Shown in pieces: positions 24,067-36,049 of a stretch of 64,000 nucleotides of DNA (position 1 is the stretch's first letter; each line of letters opens with the position of its first letter). The stretch spans positions 310,001-374,000 of the forward strand of contig BROG01000633.1 in the NCBI GenBank assembly GCA_030159075.1. The letters run 5' to 3'. Under the pieces are notes generated by a model that worked only from the letters and a program-made list of their open reading frames with translations, was not told where the DNA came from and made no database searches. The translations under genes and the position numbers were made by a program. Source of the DNA: Atrina japonica. Taxonomy: Eukaryota; Mollusca; Bivalvia; Pterioida; Pinnidae.

Positions 24067-25068
24067 TACAGTGAACCCGCTTTACAATGACATTCATTAT
24101 AACGGAATATTCGTATCCAACAAGAATTGCTCGGGAACAAATGTACATGTACATAAAAAGTACTCATTACAACGGAATATTTGGTATCCGACTCCGACAT
24201 TAGATTCTGGGAACAAATGTACAAAAGTCAGTGTAAATAAACTCTTTACAACGACTTAACATAGAATCTACCAGCTGATCTGGCTATTGTTATCATTCTT
24301 GATTTTCTTCACGGTTGAGTTCATAGGTAAAAATAATCATCAATAAAACAATTACACCGTCAATTGTTTTCTAATCTCCACTGATAGGTGATGGCCTAGG
24401 TGTCAACAATTAGCGCTTGAGTCACCCTTACCTGTACGTCAATAGGCCTAATGTTTATAAGCCATCAGTAGGTTTCGTTTGAACTGAACCGACAGGAAGT
24501 GAAATACAACCTGGGTACAAATTGAAAAAATAAGATTGATAAATAAAGAATAAAAAATACACATAGTTGACAAGTTCCGTTAGGCTACACGTTCGTTCCG
24601 ATGTGGTTACAATGGCGGATCTTTAAATTATTTCAGTACTTGCGATAGCAATAGACATTTTACTAAAACTTTATTTCTGAAACGCATTTTTAAGAGAATT
24701 GTATCAGCAATCTCTGCATTTTTTATTTTAGCAATAAAGTGTCTAAATCAGAATCTGGAGATATACTATTACATTCGGGCATTTTGTACATGACTCATGC
24801 ATTTTACGACATCACCGATTTATGACCAATTTAATGAAAAAATAATTGTGCATCGATGTTCACAAGATTAACTTGCATATACATTATATATATATCTTTA
24901 TGTTGTTTTAAGTTTATTTATTTACATGTACAAATATATGCGTAAATGATACTCAAGGGAGCTAACTATAAAATGCCCACCACATCAAATTCATTACAGT
25001 GACAAATTCGATATAACGTCATTCCTACATGGGAACAAACATGGTCGTTGTAAAGAGGGTTCACTGTA
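24067..25068. mobile_element. 1.0-kb inverted-repeat transposon (non-autonomous)
   Basis: Left TACAGTGAACCCGCTTTACA, right 'ttgtaaagagggttcactgta' (inverted, about 25 bp with three mismatches). Just inside the left end, 'acaacggaatat' and 'gggaacaaatgtac' motifs occur twice. No ORF of note. TA-type target. Confidence 0.75.
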
Positions 25069-26272
25069 TATCACTTTCAAAATGAAAATCTTCAAAAATA
25101 TTTTTGGCCAATATTTTTTGTATCATGTATTGATTTGCCAGAACTTGGTTCACATATTTCTTTTTATGATACATTTTACAGACTTTTTTTTAAAAATTTT
25201 TATTATATAATCGGATATTGTATTATATTGGAGGTGCCAGTGTTGAGCTGCTCTGGACTCACCCCCATACAACAGAGGTTCCAGTTACATTTTTCTGACT
25301 TTGCTAGTCTTACCAAAGTTATACTGCATCATCTCTTTCATAAACATATTCTATGGTGCTATATATTACAATATTTTTGTATATTTAAAGTTTTAATGGG
25401 ATATTATAAGTACATTCCGCATTTTAATTGGAATTATTGAATTATAAGAGTTATGTCCCTTATGCCATGAGCTGTTTTTCAAACTTTTTCTTTTTTTTAT
25501 TACAAAAAAGTCAGAATAAAATTAATTCTTTTATTTTCTGCTTGTATCTAAATGAAAGGTTCTCAAAAGTTCCTGAACATTTTTGAAACAGAAATAATCT
25601 GTCAGTTGTTTTCTAGTGTTGTATTGAAAAGGTACATATAGAATTTATCTTTTTTTTTTTAAAAATACATGTAACAAACAACTTGCATTCCATGTTATTT
25701 TCCTATGCAAAATGTAACCAGTTGTGAAATTACTTTTAATAAAATTTTAATAAATAAATATGTACTGGAGTCTCTTTGTTGGGTGGGTGGGCTATTTTCT
25801 TATTTTTACTTATTACATGTATTAATTAACATATCTAAATGTAATATGTTCTATTACAGTATTATCTCCAACTGAAAGATTTCTATTAAATTTCAGCTAT
25901 TGTTATATACATGTGTGTCTATTTTTCCCAGTAGCAGCATCAATAGTTGCAAACAAGAAACAGGAAGTTTGTTATGAATCAGTTTACTACATGTATATCA
26001 GTTATACTGTAGAATCAGACAATTTTGTGGGATTAATATTTCGTTGTTTTACAAATTATAAAAATCATGTTTGTAAAAGAACCTATTGCTATTACTAAGT
26101 GTAATTTATGTAAAATTTCGTCATGTTTATAAATTTGTTGATAAATTGAAAACAATGAAATTAAAACCACAACAAAATTTTCTGATTCTACAATATTTAC
26201 TCTTGAATATACCACAGATCTTTGTCATATTGTTTTATGTTAGGTGTATGCATACAATATTACAAGACAATC
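25069..26272. other. Intergenic AT-rich stretch between FYVE gene and coiled-coil gene
   Basis: No gene that I can support. AATAAA-like hexamers cluster near 25738-25757. A 101-codon frame at 25135-25440 looks like AT-rich chance sequence. Confidence 0.35.
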
Positions 26273-26410
26273 CAGGGGCTGGTTTTACAAATAGTCTTAA
26301 GTCCTAAAAATCTTAGTTAGTCCCACTTGTCATGGGACTGACCAATCAGAGATACATTGCGATGGTAGTTAGGATTTAGGACTTAGAACCGTTCATAAAA
26401 CGGGCCCCAT
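26273..26410. mobile_element. MITE with CAGGGGC termini, copy 2
   Basis: Left 'caggggctggttttacaaat', right 'ccgttcataaaacgggcccc', inverted subterminal 'taagtcctaaaaatc' against 'gatttaggactta'. An imperfect 20-bp direct repeat ('atattacaagac..tccagg') flanks it at 26257-26276 and 26419-26438, the second copy touching the stop codon of the coiled-coil gene. Confidence 0.7.
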
Positions 26411-26437
26411 ATTAAACATATTACAAGACCTTCCAGG

Positions 26438-27508
26438 TTAACTATCTGTTAATTTTAGTAATTTCAGTGTGTCACAATTTTCTGACAGCGGGTCTGTTTG
26501 GGACATTGTTGAACTACTGCTTGCAGTGTCAATGTTTTCTTCAAAATTGTCACTCAACAAAACTTCATTGATATCTGAATCCAAATAAACTTTTAATTCG
26601 GAATCTTTTTGCACTACAAATTTGGGTTCATATACGCGTAATCGATCTGTTAGTAATTCTACTAACTTTCGGCACCTGTACAGTTTCATTTCTAATTTCA
26701 TGACTCGCGTTTCGTGGTGCACGTCTTTGAAATCGTCACTGTCTATAGACAAGTTTTTATTGGGACTAGAACTCACAGCGGATGGATGAGTGATTTTGAA
26801 ATAGAGCTGATCCCTCTGTTGTTTCATTTCATGGAACTTAATCCACACTGTCTTGAGTCTACCTTCATTTACTGCATTCATATCTTTCATTCTATTTTTC
26901 AATTCCTGGATTTCCCCATGTAGAGAAATATTCACCTCCTTTTCCTTTTCCGACTTATCTTCTTCATAACGGATGTTCGAATTCAATTCAGATATCTCTT
27001 TCTCTAATTTTGCAGTTTTGTTTTCTAGATTTTTTATCTCTGAATTCAGTTTCTGTTTTTCCTCTTGGTACGTTTTGAGCTCACAGCTTTTCTCCGACAG
27101 TTGGTTCTCGGCACATGTTATACGCTGTTGGAGTAATGACGCTTCTGCCCGGCCAGCTCTAATATCCATTATACATCTACACATCCGTATTTTCGTTGAG
27201 TATTGAGATTTTTCCGCTTCTTTTAATTCCTTATTTAGAGCGCGAATCGTTTGTTGAGACGTATGAAGCTGAGATCGTATATTATCAATGTATTTTTCCT
27301 TCTCCTCAATTTGTTTCAAAACCTCTTCCACTTTGTCCACAAATTGTTCAACCCTTTTATTTGCCGATACAACGTTATCCCGCAAAATTCTGTTGTCGTC
27401 TGCCAAAAACGAAAGTTTATCCGTTATTTTGTCTTGGCTTTGAAGAACTTTGTCATATGATTTTTCATTCGATCGCCTTTTTAGACTAAACATACGTTTT
27501 AGCGACAT
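26438..27508 (-). CDS. Intronless coiled-coil protein of unknown function (356 aa; 376 aa if started at 27568)
   Basis: One uninterrupted frame. Start placed at 27508 (MSLKRMFSLKRR...) because A stands at -3 and the ATG 20 codons upstream (27568) has T at -3 and lies inside a CRE palindrome that looks like promoter DNA; the longer form stays possible. From the 27508 start: a basic N-terminus (about 1-20), charged heptad-like coiled coil about 25-240 rich in E, K, L and Q, a Ser-rich linker (about 243-260), a second helix about 262-290, and an acidic, Ser-rich tail. No signal peptide or membrane segment. Long coiled coils suggest a structural or scaffold role, for example cytoskeletal or centrosomal, but nothing specific is recognised. 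Lack of introns beside a 13-exon neighbour could mean a retrocopy; no poly(A) remnant or target duplication was found. Confidence 0.75.
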   Translation of the reverse strand: MSLKRMFSLKRRSNEKSYDKVLQSQDKITDKLSFLADDNRILRDNVVSANKRVEQFVDKVEEVLKQIEEKEKYIDNIRSQLHTSQQTIRALNKELKEAEKSQYSTKIRMCRCIMDIRAGRAEASLLQQRITCAENQLSEKSCELKTYQEEKQKLNSEIKNLENKTAKLEKEISELNSNIRYEEDKSEKEKEVNISLHGEIQELKNRMKDMNAVNEGRLKTVWIKFHEMKQQRDQLYFKITHPSAVSSSPNKNLSIDSDDFKDVHHETRVMKLEMKLYRCRKLVELLTDRLRVYEPKFVVQKDSELKVYLDSDINEVLLSDNFEENIDTASSSSTMSQTDPLSENCDTLKLLKLTDS

Positions 27509-27559
27509 CTTTCTGTCTTCTTTCCAAGCAAACGAGGTGAAAATTGTGTACTCAAATGA

Positions 27560-27592
27560 TGACGTCATCGACGGCGGGACGTCATTTTCCCG
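27560..27592 (-). promoter_or_regulatory. CRE-like sites and short uORF at the 5' end of the coiled-coil gene
   Basis: Palindrome TGACGTCA at 27560-27567 and a second GACGTCA at 27578-27584 followed by 'ttttcccgggc' (E2F-like). On the minus strand an ATG at 27585 starts a 6-codon ORF whose TGA overlaps the ATG at 27568. Site identification rests on consensus only. Confidence 0.45.
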
Positions 27593-27756
27593 GGCCTAAA
27601 ATAGGATTACGCGAACGTTACCGGCTTCGTTTTGTAGATGCGCCTTTTCCAAAACTATGAATGAGTGATAGATAAAAAAAGAATCGGAATATGTATATTT
27701 CCAAAATGTTAAAATATGAAAGATACTCTAGTCTAAGACATTTACACACGGAGTTT

Positions 27757-28036
27757 TTGTTTTGTTTGTTTATTGTTGTCACTCAAGAATCTTTCACTTA
27801 TGTGGAAACGTCACCAAATGCCGGTGAAAGCCGGCTTCAAATTTTGGCCTATGCTCTGCACTTACGGCCATTGAACACTGAGATTACTTTAACGTGCCGA
27901 CACCTACTATGACACGGGACCTCTGTTTTTACTGTCTCATCCAAAGGGCAGGAAACCAACCTGCCGCCGGCTGGACTCGAACTCACGATCTCACGATCAA
28001 GAGTCGAGCGTGCTACTGGCTGAGCCAGGTCGGCTC
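27757..28036 (-). repeat. tRNA-derived SINE, family A, complete
   Basis: Same order as 20632-20906: tail 'ttgttgtcactcaagaatct', body 'caccaaatgccggt', 'gacacctactatgaca', and reversed tRNA head 'ggactcgaactcacgatctc' with 'tggctgagccaggtcggctc'. Confidence 0.85.
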
Positions 28037-28589
28037 CACACGGAGTCAGTCTGGCATTGGAAAACACCCGACTTAGTACAGTGAAAAAATAGCTTCTTTT
28101 AAAGAATGAAAAACGGAATGAACTTCACGTGTATTTTATTAATGTTATAGAATTCGTCACTAACGACGTTTAGTACCATTGTTTATATGTGCAAACAATC
28201 TACTATATGAATAATCATATCTGGGGCAAGATATGACCGTTTGTTTCCTTTAATTAACCTGGATCATTTGGCCAATAACTTAAATCAATATATCTAACGT
28301 TTATGATACTCACCGAGCGGTATTTTGCATACCATAAGCCAGGCGAAATGTTTTAGATAATAAAGGCGTAGTTTTAAACGAGTAAGTAAACGTTGAAAAC
28401 GCCAAATATAACAAACACGCGGTCAGACTGGTATAATTAGCCCTGTTCAACGCTATATTTAATGGTACTTCTACAACAAATCCGGTAAAATTTCACGCAG
28501 ATGATTTTATTTTGAGACGAAAAAAATATGAATTTGTAGAAATGAAAAAGATATTTTTGCCAAACTATTTTCATTAGTAATGCCATTAC
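28037..28589. other. Intergenic stretch, nothing recognised
   Basis: AT-rich, no ORF, no repeat structure that I can see. Confidence 0.4.
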
Positions 28590-29663
28590 AGTGGCGTAGG
28601 AAGCAAATCAAAAGTGGGGGTTTTATGAAAAAAAAATCATATAAGTATTCTTTTTAATTATTGGATTAAGCAATAGACATATACAACAGTGACGATCTAG
28701 AAAATGTTAAAAGGGGCGGTTTTTGAGGCTGCAGTGATATCAAATTAATACTTTTTTTAAAAAAAAACTTATGCATACGTCATCAAAAGCAGAGTGAGGA
28801 TTTAAAGTTAAAAATATTTTCGCCGAGCGGAGCGAGGCTTGAAAACGTTAAGAAATTGTTTTGAATTTCAGACTTAATTCTTATAAAAAATTAAAGATTT
28901 TACACCTATTTTATCAAAATAAGGGGCACGTACTCCCTGATCACTGCACATATTTTAAGTGTTGGCTTAGTTGTGAGGCAATATTTCATTAGGGGTCAGA
29001 TTTTACGCATCTTTTTGAAATTTGGAAGACAGTAGACACATTTTAGTACTCGATAACCCTCTAATACCTCGATCTTTATCGTTAAAAATGTTTCGTTGAT
29101 GGATTAATTCGGAAGCCCGATTAGGTATTCTTTAGCTTCCAGACACAAAATCACCGTTTCCCAGTGTTCCAGCTGGGAAGCATAGGCGTCGGAGCCGGGG
29201 GGGGGGCTAGGGGGGGCTTAGCCCCCCCCAAAACACTTTTTTGCAAAGATAGGCATAGGTGTTGAAAATTGGGGCTTAGCCCCCAAGACGTTTCTGGCGT
29301 GTGTGTGTTTTAAGTTGGTTTAGCCCCCCCACTTCTGGCGTGTGTGTGTTTTAAGTTGGTTTAGACCCCCCACATTCAATTTGCTTCCGACGCCTATGGG
29401 AAGCATACACTTCCCAGAAATGTTCAGTTTTAAACCCCCAGAGAGTTAATTATTACATTGCGACTCGTTTTTATCACGGACAAATATTGCATTGAATTGA
29501 CCGACTTATCATTTACATAAAATAACTTCAGCAAACATAAATGCATATAAGCATGATGAGTGAGTCCTGAATTTTTTTTTTTTTTTTAAATGCTCTGAGA
29601 AGCCTTTAAATGCATGTGAAAAAGTGGGGGCCGCCTCTCCCCCTCTGCGGTTCCTACGCCTAT
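28590..29663. mobile_element. Inverted-repeat element with GGCGTAGGAA termini, containing a nested element
   Basis: Left 'gtggcgtaggaagc', right 'ggttcctacgcctatcc' (inverted). Just inside, 'aaaagtgggggtttta' (left) and 'aaaaagtgggggccgcctc' (right). A palindromic 'cgccgagcggagcgaggc' sits at about 28822. It is interrupted by the related element at 29183-29396. Confidence 0.5.
29183..29396. mobile_element. 214-bp inverted-repeat element with exact 9-bp target duplication
   Basis: Termini TAGGCGTCGGAGCC and GCTTCCGACGCCTA. Flanked by TGGGAAGCA at 29174-29182 and 29397-29405. The interior repeats 'cttctggcgtgtgtgtgttt' twice and has runs of C and G ('cttagccccccc'). A 9-bp duplication is typical of Mutator-like elements. 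Confidence 0.75.
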
Positions 29664-30561
29664 CCATAAACTATACGTATGAAGAAGACTGATATGATAA
29701 GAAAATCTTGATAAACGGGAAATCTACGCGCCCATATGATTACATTCATGAAATAAAATACCTCGTTGTTGATGAAAAAAAAATTCGAAATTCACCATTT
29801 TACAATTCATAATATTTCCTTTTATATTTTGTTGTCGTTTGTTTCTCTTGTCTCATTTTTTTCTTCTCATTTTTAGAAACCAACAATGCACATCTTTATT
29901 TAAAAGGCCTACTTTTCCCATTTTGACGGTTAATATTAAATCATCTCCCCTGCTGTATATTCACTGTTAAGAGAGGAGTTTCAATTTAACGTAGATCTAG
30001 AGAAATGCCAATTTCATCTAGATCTCCAGGTAGTTTTGGGTGGGTGAAAACTAATTTTCTGATTTGACGCAGATTATAAACGACCTGGTTCACTTTTCCA
30101 TTGAGAAATTAAACAAAAGTCTAAGTCTGCTTGCGTTTAGGATTTTGATGGATTTAATTTTGATGAAGCAACAAACACGCTTTGGCACTGATGAATTAAC
30201 TTATTGGCGAAATGTGAATGTAAACTGCCATTACACGTAAATTGTTTTTTGAAAAGGAAGTTTGACACGGAAGTCGTCAACCCTGGCAAAGATAGGCGGA
30301 TATACAAGTTTATCTTCACAAACGACGTTAGGTATCCGGTGTCACGGGAGAAGGTCAAGACGATACAGATAAAGATACTTCATTGTTACCGTAGTGATGC
30401 GGTAGTAAAGTGAAGATATTTAATACCATAGAAACTTTGTATAGAAGATAAGATCAAGTTCAAGTTTGAAAATATGTAAAAAAAAAAATGAAATTATATT
30501 GATAAAATATAATTGAATCTAAAACATGATTTCAAGTTACGGTAATTCCATGTTAAAATAT

Positions 30562-30700
30562 TGTAAATCCGGAAATTTTTGCTAGACTTTATTTTCGCGA
30601 TACACAAATTCTTAATTTCTTTCGGTAGATAATATTTTCGTGATTTCGAAAGCCAAGTTACGCATATATAAAACTTTCGCGAATAAAACCGGTTTTACAG
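30562..30700. mobile_element. Small MITE with TGTAAAnCCGG termini
   Basis: Left TGTAAATCCGG, right CCGGTTTTACA; 'tattttcgcga' and 'ttcgcgaataaaa' are further inverted pieces inside. Confidence 0.55.
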
Positions 30701-32009
30701 TAAAAAAAAAATCATAAACATGACTGATTGTATATATATATAAATAAAATGTCAATGTAGTTTTTGACATGTAAGGCGTGATTTCCTAGAAAGAGATTAT
30801 CGGAAGGGGGTGTCGAACGAGGGGTATGTAAAATACGTCCATGATCCAGCATTCAGTTGCTGATATGTTTATGTGATGGAGATGGAGTTTGGTTATAAAC
30901 AAACTACACTCAAACATTTTTCGGTATAATTTCATATCTCAAAATGTACCTATTTAATAAATATTTATCTGCAAATTGCTGGAAAACGCACTAGATCTAG
31001 TATATAACTTGTAAGACTCGACTCATTAATTCCTGTCAAGCTTAAGCCAGTCTGGAGTTGTTTACACCCTTAGACTATGCCAACTACATCCCTGACAAAT
31101 TGGTGTGGCAATGGTGAACGCAATCATGCGAAAGGAACAAACTTTAATGGACTCAAAACTTCATTTTTCAACGCTACTGTCGTGACCGTTGATACAACCG
31201 TCATTGTTGCTTTAAAACAATCAAGAAATAAAAATAATAATATCATCAACATGATGAAGACGAAAATCCGAATAATCAATTTCATTTACTTTTCATTCAT
31301 ATATTTATATCAATAATAAATACATGTACATGTATTTTGTAAAATAGGGCCTATACATTTAAACACGGGCAGGGTATATTTTGGTAATTAGAAATTTAGA
31401 TTTTTGTGTCATTTCTAAATCATCGTTACAATCTTTCTTATTCACAAAATGTAACATAACACATGTTTTATTTGTCATTATTTTATATTGTATGTTAAAG
31501 AGGGAATAAAAGTAGCAAACGACAGACAGTGCCGTAAATTGGTATTAACCCCATATTTTTAGTCTTTTGTGAAAAGAATTATTGAATGTCGGCTAGCTCA
31601 GATTCTATAGAATACACTTCAGCAATATAATCTTCCCAAAGAAGTAAATCTAATAGGTTTCTTTGTCGTGTCATATGAACAGAACGTTGACAGGGTTTCG
31701 ACACTTAGTGACCGCAGTAAAAAAAAAAACCTTTTCACTTAGAAACAATTTAATGTAAACATCGGTCGGGGATTTTCTCTATCAGAAATATGTTGCTATC
31801 TGCAAAGCCTAGTTCACATCTGCCTTGCGATTTGTTTGATCGCACGGTTTGGCGGTCCTGCCCTGCAAACTGCATAAATCGCCCGATAATCGCAAAGAAA
31901 ACTGCTGTTGACAGAAATCCCAATTTTCAAAATCCAATTGCTTTTATATTTTACTCCAAGGTTTGAATTGCAGCCTTACCAAATTATCCAATAATATGTG
32001 TTTGTTTAT
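30701..32009. other. Intergenic stretch
   Basis: No gene supported. A 79-codon frame at 31077-31316 has no recognisable domain. TA run near 30731-30742. Confidence 0.35.
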
Positions 32010-32148
32010 TTTATTGGTGAAGGCCGACGACCCTCTGCAAGTAACCCAAACTGGCAAACTTTCCTGCATTTTAAAATCACCTCAAGCCCAGTGAGACTCA
32101 AACTCACGCTGACAAAGGGAGAGAGATGCCGTGATTCAATGCGCGATG
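32010..32148 (-). repeat. SINE, family B fragment, interrupted next to the foldback element
   Basis: 'ggccgacgaccctctgcaag', 'aactggcaaac' and 'gagactcaaactcacgctga' are family B pieces in reverse. The expected tRNA head stops at the border of the 6.15-kb element. Confidence 0.6.
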
Positions 32149-32154
32149 TTCAGT

Positions 32155-32335
32155 AGTAGTAATAGGCAGCTCCATGACGGGCCATTTGATTGGTCAATTC
32201 AAATGGCCCGCCAAAACGTCACAACCGGAAGTGCGTCTGAGGTCATGTTGTCATGGCAATAAGGAGAAAGAGCCAATCGTTGAGCTTGAGGCGTGTCTAT
32301 GACCGGAAGTTAGTGGGGGCGGCCATCTTGGAAGG
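32155..32335 (+). promoter_or_regulatory. Promoter-like motif cluster in the left end of the foldback element
   Basis: 'gattggtcaa' (reverse CCAAT), 'aacgtcacaa', two 'ccggaagt' (ETS consensus), 'gcggccatcttgg' (YY1 consensus) and 'gagccaatgag' (CCAAT). Motif matches only; direction would be inward. Confidence 0.4.
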
Positions 32336-33510
32336 AGCCAATGAGACATCGTTACAAGAGGTTGGGGTCACGAGAGGTCGCGAGAGGTCACGTGAGTTCA
32401 CGAGAAGTCAACGGGAAGAGAGAGAAAGATGGGTTTTTCCAGTTTTGAGCTGAGAGTGAATCTATTTTTAGAACCGAAAACTTTGGGTTTTCCAGTTTTG
32501 AGCTGAGAGTGAATCTATTTTTAGAACCGAAACTTTGGGTTTTTCCAGGTTTGTGAAACTAGCAGTTGGTGGCGCCACTCTGTTAGTTGGTGGCGCCATC
32601 GCATGTATAGACTTTTTTGTCAAAGTGATCAAGTGTTTGTGTGTCGTTCTCAAGTTTGTCAAAAAGTGATCAAGTGTGTACCGTTCTCATGTTTCAAAGT
32701 TTGCAACGTGTGCAACGTTCTAAGTTATGAAGTCTCAAAGTGACACAAGTGACAAAGTGACACAATAAAGTTTGCAACGTGTGCAACGTTCTTAGTTATG
32801 AAGTCTCATCGTGACACAAGTGACAAAACTGTATGAAGTTCTTTCAACAAGTTTTTATATTTCTTGTACCTGTATATAAAATAAAAAATTAAAACATCTC
32901 ACCACAGAGAGAGTTTTTCTGACGATGTTGACCTCTTCGAGCTTCGGCTGCCAAATGAGCTCTCAGCGGTCTAACTGAACTATACTCTAGTCATGTCTTT
33001 TGTGACATGTCTAAGCGGATTTCAACTCTCTAAATCGTTTCTGGCTTATGATCTAAATGAAGTTCGCACAACCTAAGTAGTGTTTAGTCGCTACAATATG
33101 TTAAACTTGCTGCTACAGAATAACACAACATACATAAAACATGCATACTTTTAGCTAAGGTTTCTTTTCTAATAAGATGGGTGACCCTTAAAGGGACCGT
33201 TGATTGCTCCGAAAAGCTGAATAAGGGAGACTCTAGACTACAATACGTGTTCTCCATGTAAGAATGATTCTCTCGTGTTTCTCTCTTCGGGTTGCATATC
33301 AATGTCGGATGAGTTATCCATGATGAACTAATACCGAGACTTAGAACAGTACTAGTTTATATAGAGTTTATGACTTACGCTGTATACTCTGCGTTTTCTT
33401 TGTGATGTGAGCTCTACCAGATACCAAACAAGTCACAACTAATCCCTGAATGGCAACTTTCTACAATTCTCTTATTCTTTTTTTTTTCTCTCTTCATTTC
33501 CCCATTTCTC

Positions 33511-33511
33511 T

Positions 33512-33555
<44 letters not shown>
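33511..33555. repeat. CT microsatellite
   Basis: (CT)n in the left arm of the foldback element. Nearby an AAG repeat (33628-33651) pairs with the TTC repeat of the right arm (35624-35646). Confidence 0.9.
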
Positions 33556-33558
<3 letters not shown>

Positions 33559-34239
33559 CCCACATTTCTTCTCTTTCACTTCTGTTATGATTCTGTATAT
33601 TATTTGTCTTTGATTTTACACATAAACAAGAAGAAGAAGAAGAAGAAGAAGCAAAAAAAATGAGTATATATATATATAGTGGTAAGAAATGTGGGAAATC
33701 AGATCAACATCGACGAATGGGTCAAATGTTAAAAATGGGAACAAGAAAGAGACAAAGTCGGTGGGCCTAAGACTGATTATAGTAACAGCAGTTCTGTAGT
33801 CTCCTTATCAGCATTCTAATAAAAAGACGTATTCCCTTTGTCATCTCTGTATGCCTTACTTATTCTCTTTGTATGCCTTACTTATACTCTTTGTATATTC
33901 TGCCAGTCTCATAGAGTTGCGTAATCGCACTTCTGTTTTTTATACCTCTAATAAGTCGTATAATTTTTTATCCTCTTTGTCACCGTATCTGTGAAGATAT
34001 ATACTAGATACTGTATGACCAAACACAAGGTCAGTTTCATCAAGTCTAATACCCCGCTAAAGAGAGCTTTTGAAATAGTCTTCAGAGAATTAGTGTTGCC
34101 TTACTGTTACTATGTATAATGCAAGAAATACACAAGCAGAAGGTCATTTTCCCTCCAGGTCTAATACCCCCCACTAAAACCCGAGAACTTTTGATATAGT
34201 CTGCATTGAATGATGTTTAGCAGGGATCTCTACATATAA

Positions 34240-35010
34240 GGTATCCTAGACTGTTACTTGTGCCACTTGTGTTACGTCTGTTACTAGTGCCACTTGTGTA
34301 ACTTGTGTTACTTGTACCACTTGTGCCACTTGTGTTACTTCTGTTACTTGTGCCACTTGTGTAACTTGTGTCTGTCACTTGTATTCCGCACAAACTTGTG
34401 TTTGTACCGCCTGTAGAGTCTGTACAGAGTGATCTCCATTTGTATGTGTCTTAGTACCTATACAGGCTATACAGAGTAATCTCCATTTTGTCCTACTCAT
34501 ATAGGCTATACAGGCTTTGTTCCGCCTATAGAGTCTATACAGAGTGATATCCCTTTGTACATACTCGTCACTCTATGAGTCTTAGTACCTATAAAGCTAT
34601 ACAGAGTAGATATCCCATGATTCCATAGCCATGATGGCTACCCTTCCCGTTTCACTACCCACCCTCCCTTTCTGGTTCGCCTATAGAGTCTATACAGAGT
34701 GATATCCCTTTGTACATACTCGTCACTCTATGAGTCTTAGTACCTATAAAGCTATACAGAGTAGATATCTGGTTTAGTGCATACAACCCATATAGAGACA
34801 TCTCCCCTAGGAGAATAGGGGGATTACTCTGTATAGCCTGTATAGGTACCAAGACCTACATCTATAGAAGCCTATACAGACTGATCTCCCTTTGTATATA
34901 CTCGTAACTCTATGAGTCTTTAGTACCAATACAGGCTATACAGAGTAATCTCCATTTTGTCCTACTCATATAGGCTATACAGGCAGATATACAGGCTATA
35001 CAGAGTAGAT
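34240..35010. repeat. Central short repeats of the foldback element
   Basis: First 'cacttgtgttact'-type repeats (34250-34390), then many copies in both orientations of 'ctatacagagtaatctcc' and 'actctatgagtcttagtacc'. The point of symmetry lies near 34700-34850. Confidence 0.75.
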
Positions 35011-36049
35011 ATCCATGATTCCAATCCATCTATATCTGCGGCAAACAGGTTTCACTTGTCAATCATTGATATCTACGGAAACAGATTCCACTTGTCAATA
35101 CAATGTTGTTAGCTTACAAAGTTCAATAGGTTCGAGTGTGACAGAAGTCAATGATTGTATGTTGGTTATTAAGGTGTATATATAGAGTATTCTACTATGT
35201 AGTAAATGAGACGGGCGGGGCGATACAGAGGAGTATTTATGTAAGGCATACAAAGAGAAAAAGTAATAAAGGGATCGTACGGTGTTTTGCCTTTTCTCTA
35301 GACTGTTACAGAGTTTATGAGTGCAAAGTTATACGTGTTTGTGAAACTTGACCTTGTGTTTGGTCATACAGTATCTAGTATATATCTTCACAGATACGGT
35401 GACAAAGAGGATAAAAAATTTATACGACTTATTAGAGGTGTCATAAGTAAGGCATACAAAGAGTAATGGAGACTACAGAACTGCTGTTACTATAATCAGT
35501 CTTTAGGCCCACCGACTTTGTCTCTTTCTTGTTCCCATTTTTAACATTTTGACCCATTCGTCGATGTTGAACTGATTTCCCACATTTCTTACCACGTATA
35601 TATATATATACTCATTTTTTTGCTTCTTCTTCTTCTTCTTCTTCTTGTTTATGTGTAAAATCAAAGACAGAATCTGGAGCTACATCGTTATAAACTAGTA
35701 CTGTCTAAGACATTAGTTCATCATGGATAACTCATCCGACATTGATATGCAACCCGAAGAGAGAAACACGAGAATCATTCTTACATGGTTACACACAACA
35801 CCAGGGACCAACTAGACTTAGCCTCCACTTTTTACACTGTACAATACGTACGACTATTCGACAAAAATTTACTTAGAGTCTCCCTTATTCAGCTTTTCGG
35901 AGCAATCAACGGTCCCTTTAAGGGTCACCCATCTTATTAGAAAAGTATGCATGTTTTATGTATGTTGTGTTATTCAGCAGCAAGTTTAACTTTCATTTAG
36001 ATCATAAAGCCAGAAACGATTTAGAGTTGAAATCCGCTTAGTGTGACGT

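Noticed and set aside
30137..30413. Overlapping frames on both strands near 30.2 kb
   Set aside because: No known domain, no clear acceptor or donor pair, and neither strand is favoured.
32253..32453. 66-codon Arg-rich frame at the left end of the foldback element
   Set aside because: The matching right-arm sequence has indels that shift the frame and reach a stop after about 19 codons, so it is not a conserved protein.
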